Assembly (NCBI GenBank): GCA_015522765.1
Contig: WALR01000069.1
Location: forward strand, 1-13,996
Source: Candidatus Woesearchaeota archaeon
Lineage (GTDB): Archaea > Nanobdellota > Nanobdellia > Woesearchaeales > WALR01
Direction: 5' to 3'
DNA length: 13,996 bases
This document shows, piece by piece, positions 6,777 to 13,996 of the stretch. Position numbers and translations under genes: made by a program. Each line of letters opens with the position of its first letter. Within the stretch, counting starts at the first letter, position 1. Under the pieces are notes generated by a model, which worked only from the letters and a program-made list of their open reading frames with translations, made no database searches and was not told the origin of the DNA.

Positions 6777-8288
6777 CTAGCGTATATTACTTGATAGGTC
6801 TTGGAACGCCTTGAATATCTTTTCTTCCTCTATGCTTCTGCTCGCTGTTCCTGTCATTATTCCCTTAACCCCCTTGAAAGTGTTTTCTACCTGCACCCCT
6901 TTTTTATCTATTTTATACTCTCTTAATCCCTTATCATGATTTGAGTCCCTTACCTTAAGCACGGTGAGGAACCTCTTCATCTCAGAGTCAAGCTCCACAT
7001 ATCTCAGGAGTATTATGTTGTCTATGACTGTTGAGAGCTTCACATATTCAGAGCTGAAGCTCTGGGAGAGCTCTGAGCTTGATGAGTGGGTGAACCAGGC
7101 GGTTATCCCCTCTGACTTGAGGTAGTAGCCGAGCCTCTTTATGAACTCCAGAACCTCTTTTTTTGAGAACACCTTCTCCATACTTGAGAGGCTGTCAATC
7201 ACGAGCCTTGAGGGCTTAAACCTTTCAATCTCGTTTTTTATGTTAATTAGATGCTCGTATATGAGCGCATTCTCAGGAAAGATGGAGAGTATCTTTATGT
7301 TCTTCTTCATCGCATTCTCTGATATGAAGCTGAAGTGGAGCGCCTCCTTGACAATCTGGCTTTCAGGCTCCTCGAATGTGATAAACATCCCCTTCTCCTT
7401 GTTCAATGCCCCTCCCGATAGGAACTGGAGCGAGAGAATTGTTTTTCCTGTGCCGCTCGGGCCTGATATGAGTGTTGTAGATGCCTTTACAATCCCCCCT
7501 TCCACCAGCCTGTCAAAGCCCCTTATCCCTGTCTTTACCTTCTCATCATATGCTCTCTTTACCTCTGCCAGTTTGATTGGTGTGAAGAAGACGAGCCCCT
7601 TATCGCTTATCTTAAAAGGGATAGGCCCCTGAAAGAAGGATGTCCCCCTCATCTTTACTATGTTGAATATACGCGTTGGTCTCTCATCTTCCTCCTTAAA
7701 AGTGAGCTTAAGAATCCCGTCGGATATGAATTCTTCAACCCCAAAGGATGAATTCCCAGCGTTGTCTGATAATACCTCGCTTGTCAGCAGGGTTGTGCAT
7801 CCCAGGTTGTTAAGCGAGTTTCCGAGTTCAAATATGAATTCTCTTATGAGTGCCTTATCATGTATGAGATAGCAGATGGCCGTTATGGAATCTATGACCG
7901 CCCTCTTTGCCCCTGAGACCTTTATCATCCTCTCTATCGCCTCCACGAGCTGCCTGACATCTCTCATGGTAAAGGGCTTTGACGAGTCCATCTTCCAGTC
8001 CTTCATGATTCTTCTCAGGTCGCTGAAATGGAGCCTTACCCCGTCAACGAGGTCTGCAGAGAAAAAGCTCATCCCCTTAAGGTTGTTGAGGGCTTTAATA
8101 ACTGGTTCTGTTGTTGTAAGGTAGATCCCTGTCTCCTTGAATTTTGAGTAGCCGTTAAATAGGAACTGCATTGCGAAGATTGTCTTGCCTACTCCGCTTG
8201 TTCCAGACATAAGTACGCAGTGCCCCCTCGGCAGGCCGCCATTGAGGGATTCATCAATCTGCTCTATCCCTATTGCGCATCTTTCCAT
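6777..8288 (-). CDS. KaiC-like double-domain RecA-family ATPase
   Basis: This 503-residue protein has two KaiC domains in tandem. CI (about 1-240) has Walker A GTSGVGKT (29-36), TTTE (58-61) at the catalytic Glu position, and Walker B AVIDS (D133). CII (about 250-485) has Walker A GPSGTGKT (276-283), the full FEE pair (E306, E307) and Walker B LVIDS (D365). CII also keeps KLSTVIDNIILLRYVE (417-432), aligning S419-T420 with the cyanobacterial KaiC phosphosites Ser431-Thr432. Length matches cyanobacterial KaiC (about 520). The family forms hexamers; archaeal members have been proposed as signalling hubs, usually without KaiA or KaiB, and neither is seen here. The gene leads a three-gene operon with two P-loop-less RecA-like proteins. 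A TATA box about 29 bases upstream suggests an almost leaderless mRNA. Clock function should not be assumed. Confidence 0.92.
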   Translation of the reverse strand: MERCAIGIEQIDESLNGGLPRGHCVLMSGTSGVGKTIFAMQFLFNGYSKFKETGIYLTTTEPVIKALNNLKGMSFFSADLVDGVRLHFSDLRRIMKDWKMDSSKPFTMRDVRQLVEAIERMIKVSGAKRAVIDSITAICYLIHDKALIREFIFELGNSLNNLGCTTLLTSEVLSDNAGNSSFGVEEFISDGILKLTFKEEDERPTRIFNIVKMRGTSFFQGPIPFKISDKGLVFFTPIKLAEVKRAYDEKVKTGIRGFDRLVEGGIVKASTTLISGPSGTGKTILSLQFLSGGALNKEKGMFITFEEPESQIVKEALHFSFISENAMKKNIKILSIFPENALIYEHLINIKNEIERFKPSRLVIDSLSSMEKVFSKKEVLEFIKRLGYYLKSEGITAWFTHSSSSELSQSFSSEYVKLSTVIDNIILLRYVELDSEMKRFLTVLKVRDSNHDKGLREYKIDKKGVQVENTFKGVKGIMTGTASRSIEEEKIFKAFQDLSSNIR

Positions 8289-8312
8289 CTTTATTAAATA
8301 ATGGTTGCTCCA

Positions 8313-8322
8313 GTTTTTAAAC
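8313..8322 (-). promoter_or_regulatory. TATA box for the kaiC operon
   Basis: The minus strand reads GTTTAAAAAC, preceded by the purine-rich AAGGAAAA (possible BRE). It lies about 29 bases before ATG 8288, giving a very short or absent leader. Confidence 0.55.
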
Positions 8323-8346
8323 TTTTCCTTGGAAATGGGGTATTAT

Positions 8347-8352
8347 AAAAAA
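8347..8352 (-). terminator. Oligo-T terminator after the giant secreted-protein gene
   Basis: Six T on the minus strand, within TTCTCTTTTTTATAATA, lie about 20 bases after the giant gene's stop and before the kaiC promoter. The position between two transcription units fits an archaeal terminator. Confidence 0.45.
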
Positions 8353-8371
8353 GAGAATAGATTAAAGGTAC

Positions 8372-11300
8372 TTAGCAGTCTCTCGTTGAAAGTATAAGCT
8401 TACCCGGCTCAACGCTTCCTGCACTGCAGTCCCCTATATCCTGATTCCAGCTGCTTACATAGCCCCAGTTTGACATATCACAAGAGGTGCATTTACAATT
8501 ATTGTCAAGGTGCTCAATCCTTACCACAAGCTTCTCGCCAGGCTTAAGATGAAGCTTCTTTGGAGCGGGTACAACAGTGGTATCCTGCATCCATGGATAC
8601 TCCTTATCATCCCAGCTGCTCTCATTGACGAGGAGCTTTCCATCTTCGCTTTTCCTGTATAAAAGGATGCGCATATCCTCATTTGTCTGGCCCTGGCAGT
8701 ACCGTATATCCGGTGCGTCCCATTTGGGATTTCCATTTTTATCCTTCTCAAGGGGAACATTTGAATATCTCGTCTTATCAGAGGCTGGCTCATACTCCGG
8801 CTCATAGCTATCCATTCCGTTCTTTTTAACAACCTTAACCACGATATCAGGGCACCAATTACCATTATCCGTGCCGGTTTGAACCTTTATAAAGTCCTTA
8901 CCATGATTTTCGACAAACGACTTCTGCGCCTCGTATGTCCTGCAATGCCCCCTCTCTACTGTGAAATAGGCAGAGTAATCTCCTTCACAAGGGAGATTAG
9001 AGGTGTCTATCTCCAGGGACATGTTATGGGGCTCTGTATCACACCTGACATAGATATTACTAAGGTCATAGTCCACTGTTTTAAGCGGCTTCTGCTTGGC
9101 TTCCAGCTCAATACTCGCGGAATCAGAGTCTCCATTCTTGCCTTCTATATCTGTCCATGAATCTGTAGCCTCACAGCTAACAGTATAAGTTGCCGGATCA
9201 GTGAATGTGTGAGATACAGCTGATTGCCCGTTAGCAGAGGGGCCATCCTCTTTAGATGTTCCATCCCCAAAGTCCCATCTAAATGTATAGGGCGGGTCTC
9301 CCTGGCCTGCCGTGCATGTAAGCTGGGATGTTAAGGGGGCGTAGCCGCTTAAAGGATTCGCCTCTACTGATACAACAGGCAGTTTATTCCTCCTTATAAC
9401 CGTTATTGCAAACTCTGAGTCTGCATGCGCCCCATGCACATCAGTCGCCCTTACAGTGCATGTTGCAGGCGTAAAGGGGTCCTTCTTAGGAGTATTGTAG
9501 TAGCCATCAGTAGGGGTCATTGTAAGGGTATCCCCGCTAACCTCGCATTTCACATCCCCCTGCTGCACCACTGAATATGTTAAGGCGTCATTGTCCGGGT
9601 CGCCTGAATAAGATGTTAAATCCAGTGTCTTTGACTCATCCCAGTACATGACCTGATCAGGGATGTCTATTGAGGGCTTCCTGTTGGTGTTATGAACAAT
9701 TATAGTCAATGACTTTTCATCATAAGCGCCTGAGTCGTCACTAACCTTAAGATGGAGGTTGTATGTTCCCTCATCGTCATATGATGGGGTCCACTCAAAT
9801 ACCCAGGTGTACTTCCCGCCTGCTGACGATGTGCTCTTATCAATTGATGAAGGAACGACCTCGCCGTTCTCGTCAAATCCCTTGATGAACTTGTCAGCCA
9901 GCTGTATGTTTGAAGAAGACGGGACAAGGTGTAGTGTGTCCCCATCTATGTTTATGTCCTTGTCAGATGCCGCTATCTCTATCCTCAGCTTGTCCCCCTC
10001 ATTAACCTCAAATGAGTCATCAGAAGGACTGATAATTGAAGGAAGCCTGTTGTTATTCTTCACGGTTATCTTCATGCTTGCATCCGCATTGGCAATGCCA
10101 TCTGATGTTCCCACGGAGATGAGATAGGATCTATAGGATTGCTTGTTGCTCGCCTGAGCATAATCAGGAACCCAGCTCAGTCGTCCATCGCTGAATGACG
10201 GGCTTCCTGTGCTGGCGTCAAAGTCCTCGTAAGACTTGATTATCTGCAGGGCGTTGGTATAATAAACCAAGGGGTCGTTATCAGGGTCTGAGGAGAACTT
10301 GCTAATGTCAAAGGTAGCCAGGTGGCCCTCCTCAACCTCCAGGTTAGAGGGTGCTATTGAGGGCTTCCTGTTCTTGTTTATCACATGTATCCTCGTCTTC
10401 TTAACTTCGCTCTTTGCCCTGTTGGAATCTGTGGCGAAGAATGTTACATAATAATCAGGGCCGTTGTCCGCGCTGTTGTAATCCGTTGTCCAGCTGAGCG
10501 TGCCTGTACTGCTGCCTGTTCCCTGCTGCTGGGAGAATGATGCGCCGGGCACTCCGCTTGTGTCAGCTGTTATCTGAACCGTGTCGTGCTCAGGGTCTTT
10601 CGCAACAACTTCAAAAGAGACTGTCTGTGTTTCCTCAACATTAACAACATCAGGTGCCATAATGGTTGGGGGCTCATTTATATGACCAACATTGATATAG
10701 AAGTTCTGGGTGCAGTACATCCCCCTCTTAGTGTTTTCCACTGCCTTAAGGGAAAACTTATATCTCCCGACCTCTGCAGCGTTCTGATTTATCTTCTTGC
10801 CATCAGGCGTCACGCTACCCGTCCAGCTGGAGGGCGGCGTAAGAATGAACTTTACAGAGTCCCCGTCAGGAGAGTAAACATACTTGGAGATATCGATATG
10901 GACGGAATTGCCCTCGTCAAAGTAAAAGTCAGGCACCCCGCATTGAGGGGCATCATCCAGCCTGTAATCAACCTCGAGGTCGTAAGCCTTAAGCACGCCA
11001 AAAGTAGCATTGAAGTCTATGGGGACATAGCACAGCTCTCCTCCGATGCAGGCGCACTTTGTTTTGTGGGAAACAGGAGCTAATTCACACCCATCCTTAT
11101 CCACCATCACTCCTTCTTGTGTACTTTTACATTTATCATGAGTGTCAGGTATGCCGTCTCCATCGCTGTCTTTAAATGTGGCTCCTCCGCAGAGTGCATT
11201 TATACACTCGTCAAGGTCTTTTATTGATTGTTTAAACTCACCCTTACAGGAATCCCTTGAGGTTATTCTGCAGAAACCTTCCTCTTCGCAACAACCCCCT

Positions 11301-13825
11301 GCTTCTTGATAGCCTCCCCCTAATTGGTTATTATAGCACTTATCAAGATAATCATTCACCACGCCTGAGAAGTCAGCCGTCCTCTCAGGTTTTTTAAGCA
11401 CGCCCTTATGGCTCCACTCAGGCGGATAGCCAGACTCAGCAACATCCATGGATGCATCAACCGGCGGAACCCTGTTTTTATTGTAACACACACTGTTGAT
11501 GACTACATCTGTCTCGTTGCTGCAACAGGCCGATGTGCCGTCGTAAGTGCTATTTATATAGTATTCATGCGGGTCATCGCCGCAGCAGTAATTTGATGAA
11601 ACCCCTTCGGTGCCTGCATGAGCTATATCATAACCCTTGGCTGTATCATCACAGAACTGATTGCCCTTAGCCCATCTATGGGCTGGTTCACAGGGTACAT
11701 TTTCATTAGCACCCACCCAGGTGGCGTTGGCAAAATACATCTCGCAATAGCTCTTTGAGGCAAGGTTGTGGTCGCCTATATCAGCGTCCTGCCAGCCTGC
11801 CCTTCCGCCGTAAAAGACGCATATCTCCTTGTCCGGGCTTTTATCATAATCGTTTGGGGAATGTCCGCTGACATCTAGAAGTGTCCCAGCAGGGTAGCAT
11901 TTTCCATTATAAACGCATTCATCAGCCCCTGCGCAGCAGGCCTCATCTGCTGGGTCTGTTTCAGTCGTCCCAGAGCAGTCCCCTCCCGGAGCGTAGCAGC
12001 CGCCCATTGACTCATCCCAGTCGCTGTAATAATCTGCAAACTCGTGGGCGTCGTCGCCGCAGCATTCTGTCTCGCCTACAGCGTAGTCTACTCCAGGGCT
12101 ATCTTCGCCCCACTTAAGCCACTTCTTCACTCCGAGCTTAGTGCTGTGCTCATCGAACACTGCCTCGAGTTTTCCCTCGCAGCAGTCTCTTGATTTATCA
12201 TAGCTGGAGTTGAGGTAGTCATCCGCGTTGCAGTACTTATAGTTCTCCTGGTAGATTATGTCTCCTGTGAGGTCCCTTATCATATAGGTCTTCTCCCTGT
12301 AGTTCCTGTCAGTAGTCTCTGACTTTATGGCGAGGCCGCCTGAGGGGTAATAAGAGTAATTTGATAAAGAAACATGATTGCCGAAGTGCTTCTCTATTGA
12401 CGCAACCTTTGACTCTGGAGTGTAAGTATAAATAGTGTACATGTTGGGAGCACTAACCTTGGTAACCCTCCCCAGCACATCATAATCATAGGCGGTTTGT
12501 CCTATACTCTTTACTCTGTTAGTACCAGGATAATAAGTATATGGCATATTGTTGAATGAGAGCCTGTCCCCCTCTTTGTTATAGGTGTAATTGAGAGAAT
12601 GGGCATAATAACCGTGGTTCTCTGCCTTAAAAAGCCTGTCAATCGCGTCATAATAGAATCTGGCATTAAATCCTCCCTTGGCTTTTATCATTTTGAGATT
12701 ACCATTTAAGTAGTAATCAAAGTTTTCCTTGAGGAGTTCCTCGTTGTTACTCATTGCAATAGTGCTGTTAACAAAACCCCTTGGGGTGTAATCGTATGTC
12801 ATAAACAATTTTCCCCCTCCGAGGCTCTTCTTCTTCATCATGCCGTAATTATTGTAATCAAGGTCTGCAACCCTCTTATCAATCACCCCGTCATTCCCAA
12901 CATCGATATCTATCGACTTAACCTCCCCCAAGAGGTTGTAGTTAAATATCCTCTTAACATTGCCGGGGTCGACTATTGACTTCATAAGCCCCCCTGGAAG
13001 GGCATTAAAAGAAACCTCATAAGTGGATCTCTCGAATGGCGTGGCCCTGCCGTTCTCTGAGTTTTCAAGCTGGGCATCATCAATGAGCACATAGCGTCTT
13101 TCCCTCCCACTGCTGAAAGGGTTTCCAGTGGAGGAAACAAAGAACTGGACTACAATCCAATCCGCACCCTCTAAAGCCGGGCTTATATCAACGGAGTAGC
13201 GGTGCCACCCCTTCTGCTTGCTCACATTGAAGTAGTATGTTATATCACCCACAGGATTCATTATCTCCCTTGTAGAGGGGATGAAAGGGCCCTTAAAGGT
13301 GTTAATCTTAAGTGAGAGCGGTGTGTTGAGGTCATCGCTCTTTGCAAAGAATGACACGACATAGCTCTTTGAAGGATTAACCTTCACAGGCAGGAACTTA
13401 ATGTCGGCATAGTTTTGTGCACCCTTTACCACGCTTGGCGTCTCAATCTTCAGGCATTCTCCATCGTAACATGCAGAGGCAGGCATGAACTTGCACCATC
13501 CATCCTTAAGAAGGAACAACTCGTCATCATGGCTGTCAAATCCGCCGTCTGTCAACAGGTTCTTGTTTTTGAATATGTAAACATCACTTGCAATCTGACC
13601 TGTTGCATCATATCTGGGCAGGATTGTTACTAGCCTGCTATCCGAACGGCAGAGTCTCCCCCTTGTCCGTTCGGTGAATAAACAGTGGCTATCCCCGTCA
13701 AAATAATTCTTGGTGTATTCCAACGCATTAGCAGGGAATGATGAAACATGGATAGGAACGAATATTATGAGCATTAAAATAAGCAGTGCCAAAGAACATC
13801 CCTTAATTAAACTTGTCTGTTTCAT
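8372..13825 (-). CDS. Giant secreted multidomain protein: YD/RHS repeats, Cys-rich cassette, Ig-like repeats, PKD
   Basis: This 1817-residue protein is exported: a basic start, a hydrophobic stretch (about 9-29) and a possible ANA cleavage site near 34. Residues about 88-265 resemble a carbohydrate-binding jelly-roll (NLLTDGGFD at the start, VLIDDAQLE at the end). YD/RHS-like repeats follow (about 268-530; for example YDYDVLGRVTKV). Residues about 530-880 hold some 27 cysteines, including six CC pairs and two CCGDD-x-HE units (588 and 747). DSDGDGIPDTHDKC (886-899) is a thrombospondin type-3 calcium repeat. Five Ig/cadherin-like repeats (about 965-1478) are joined by linkers such as NRKPSI, then a PKD domain (about 1484-1556) with WDFGDG. 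The last 235 residues are unrecognised and lack a membrane anchor. GGTGA lies 9 bases before the ATG. The gene sits 15 bases after another YD-repeat gene. Adhesion or cell contact is inferred, not shown. Confidence 0.9.
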   Translation of the reverse strand: MKQTSLIKGCSLALLILMLIIFVPIHVSSFPANALEYTKNYFDGDSHCLFTERTRGRLCRSDSRLVTILPRYDATGQIASDVYIFKNKNLLTDGGFDSHDDELFLLKDGWCKFMPASACYDGECLKIETPSVVKGAQNYADIKFLPVKVNPSKSYVVSFFAKSDDLNTPLSLKINTFKGPFIPSTREIMNPVGDITYYFNVSKQKGWHRYSVDISPALEGADWIVVQFFVSSTGNPFSSGRERRYVLIDDAQLENSENGRATPFERSTYEVSFNALPGGLMKSIVDPGNVKRIFNYNLLGEVKSIDIDVGNDGVIDKRVADLDYNNYGMMKKKSLGGGKLFMTYDYTPRGFVNSTIAMSNNEELLKENFDYYLNGNLKMIKAKGGFNARFYYDAIDRLFKAENHGYYAHSLNYTYNKEGDRLSFNNMPYTYYPGTNRVKSIGQTAYDYDVLGRVTKVSAPNMYTIYTYTPESKVASIEKHFGNHVSLSNYSYYPSGGLAIKSETTDRNYREKTYMIRDLTGDIIYQENYKYCNADDYLNSSYDKSRDCCEGKLEAVFDEHSTKLGVKKWLKWGEDSPGVDYAVGETECCGDDAHEFADYYSDWDESMGGCYAPGGDCSGTTETDPADEACCAGADECVYNGKCYPAGTLLDVSGHSPNDYDKSPDKEICVFYGGRAGWQDADIGDHNLASKSYCEMYFANATWVGANENVPCEPAHRWAKGNQFCDDTAKGYDIAHAGTEGVSSNYCCGDDPHEYYINSTYDGTSACCSNETDVVINSVCYNKNRVPPVDASMDVAESGYPPEWSHKGVLKKPERTADFSGVVNDYLDKCYNNQLGGGYQEAGGCCEEEGFCRITSRDSCKGEFKQSIKDLDECINALCGGATFKDSDGDGIPDTHDKCKSTQEGVMVDKDGCELAPVSHKTKCACIGGELCYVPIDFNATFGVLKAYDLEVDYRLDDAPQCGVPDFYFDEGNSVHIDISKYVYSPDGDSVKFILTPPSSWTGSVTPDGKKINQNAAEVGRYKFSLKAVENTKRGMYCTQNFYINVGHINEPPTIMAPDVVNVEETQTVSFEVVAKDPEHDTVQITADTSGVPGASFSQQQGTGSSTGTLSWTTDYNSADNGPDYYVTFFATDSNRAKSEVKKTRIHVINKNRKPSIAPSNLEVEEGHLATFDISKFSSDPDNDPLVYYTNALQIIKSYEDFDASTGSPSFSDGRLSWVPDYAQASNKQSYRSYLISVGTSDGIANADASMKITVKNNNRLPSIISPSDDSFEVNEGDKLRIEIAASDKDINIDGDTLHLVPSSSNIQLADKFIKGFDENGEVVPSSIDKSTSSAGGKYTWVFEWTPSYDDEGTYNLHLKVSDDSGAYDEKSLTIIVHNTNRKPSIDIPDQVMYWDESKTLDLTSYSGDPDNDALTYSVVQQGDVKCEVSGDTLTMTPTDGYYNTPKKDPFTPATCTVRATDVHGAHADSEFAITVIRRNKLPVVSVEANPLSGYAPLTSQLTCTAGQGDPPYTFRWDFGDGTSKEDGPSANGQSAVSHTFTDPATYTVSCEATDSWTDIEGKNGDSDSASIELEAKQKPLKTVDYDLSNIYVRCDTEPHNMSLEIDTSNLPCEGDYSAYFTVERGHCRTYEAQKSFVENHGKDFIKVQTGTDNGNWCPDIVVKVVKKNGMDSYEPEYEPASDKTRYSNVPLEKDKNGNPKWDAPDIRYCQGQTNEDMRILLYRKSEDGKLLVNESSWDDKEYPWMQDTTVVPAPKKLHLKPGEKLVVRIEHLDNNCKCTSCDMSNWGYVSSWNQDIGDCSAGSVEPGKLILSTRDC

Positions 13826-13834
13826 ATTTTCTTT

Positions 13835-13839
13835 TCACC
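13835..13839 (-). promoter_or_regulatory. Shine-Dalgarno site of the giant secreted-protein gene
   Basis: GGTGA on the minus strand lies 9 bases before ATG 13825, within the 15-base gap after the upstream stop. It fixes the start just before the signal peptide and shows that the gene is translated from a shared transcript. Confidence 0.6.
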
Positions 13840-13840
13840 T

Positions 13841-13996
13841 TCAACTTTTTGCAATCCAGCTCTCATTAACACGGCCGACAATGTCATAGTGAGTATGCGT
13901 TACAAATCCCAAGTTATCTTTCATAGTAACAGTCCTGCCAAGATCGTCATAGCTAAGCCATCTCTTCCCCGTGTTGGGGTCATATAAGGATAGCAT
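13841..13996 (-). CDS. YD/RHS-repeat protein, C-terminal end only
   Basis: Only the last 51 codons are inside the window; the frame is open to the edge and ends at TGA 13843-13841. The peptide reads YDPNTGKRWLSYDDLGRTVT, then MKDNLGFVTHTHYDIVGRVN, then ESWIAKS. Two YD-type repeats (YDDLGRTVTM and YDIVGRVNESW) place it in the RHS/YD superfamily of secreted repeat-shell proteins. It stops directly after a repeat, with neither an RHS core end motif nor a toxin-like tail, so it may be a shortened shell or half of a split protein. The neighbouring gene, 15 bases further on, opens with a signal peptide and also holds YD repeats, so the two are probably co-transcribed. The first in-window codon happens to be ATG, but the true start is expected to lie outside. 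Confidence 0.75.
   Translation of the reverse strand: MLSLYDPNTGKRWLSYDDLGRTVTMKDNLGFVTHTHYDIVGRVNESWIAKS

Noticed and set aside
6745..6777. Longer form of the first small paralogue starting at GTG 6777
   Set aside because: GTG overlaps the kaiC stop by one base, so coupling is possible, but GGTGG sits at the right distance from ATG 6744 and the extra 11 residues have no match in the paralogue.
6777..8288. A circadian clock locus
   Set aside because: No kaiA, kaiB or clock output kinase is in view, and KaiC-like ATPases are widespread in archaea without clocks.
10586..11083. 165-codon plus-strand frame inside the giant gene
   Set aside because: It is antisense to the Ig-like repeats and has no recognisable domain. 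The minus strand holds a continuous 1817-codon frame with clear domains.
8372..13825. Polymorphic RHS toxin with immunity gene
   Set aside because: YD repeats lie in the N-terminal third, no RHS core end motif precedes the C-terminus, and the next gene downstream is kaiC on its own promoter, not a small immunity gene.
1..13996. CRISPR arrays, tRNA genes, insertion sequences
   Set aside because: I saw no regularly spaced direct repeats, no tRNA cloverleaf in the short gene gaps, and no transposase or terminal inverted repeats.

Overview
The window is archaeal. Evidence: a Sec61-beta type translocase subunit, an archaeal-pattern RNase P RNA, an archaeo-eukaryotic primase, TATA boxes about 24-29 bases before start codons (implying leaderless mRNAs), GGTG-type ribosome binding sites on downstream genes, and a two-domain KaiC-like ATPase. 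The primase is one short polypeptide that joins the PriS catalytic core to a minimal PriL iron-sulfur domain. That layout, together with a very large Cys-rich surface protein, suggests a DPANN-type or similarly reduced archaeon; this placement is inference. Gyrase A, a bacterial-type enzyme, is also present, as it is in several archaeal lineages.

Bases 1-139 hold the start of sec61-beta (minus strand, cut by the window edge). Bases 206-515 hold the RNase P RNA (minus), recognised from its P1 helix and the conserved P4 pairing. Bases 565-4139 are a probable two-gene minus-strand unit, gyrA followed by a THUMP-domain methyltransferase. A 146-base divergent promoter region separates gyrA from the plus-strand primase fusion (4286-5704). 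The primase converges on a three-gene minus-strand operon (8288 down to 5701). That operon encodes a double-domain KaiC ATPase followed by two small mutually related proteins that look like RecA/KaiC folds without a P-loop.

Bases 8372-13825 encode one 1817-residue secreted protein. Its order is signal peptide, carbohydrate-binding-like region, YD/RHS repeats, Cys-rich cassette, calcium-binding type-3 repeat, five Ig/cadherin-like repeats, PKD domain, and an unrecognised C-terminus. It follows, 15 bases downstream, the end of another YD-repeat protein that runs off the right edge.

The left half is housekeeping (secretion, tRNA processing, RNA modification, DNA topology, replication priming). 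The right half is accessory: a candidate KaiC signalling module beside a surface/adhesion or contact-type protein operon. The most novel-looking elements are the KaiC operon with its two apparently nucleotide-binding-dead paralogues, and the giant chimeric secreted protein.
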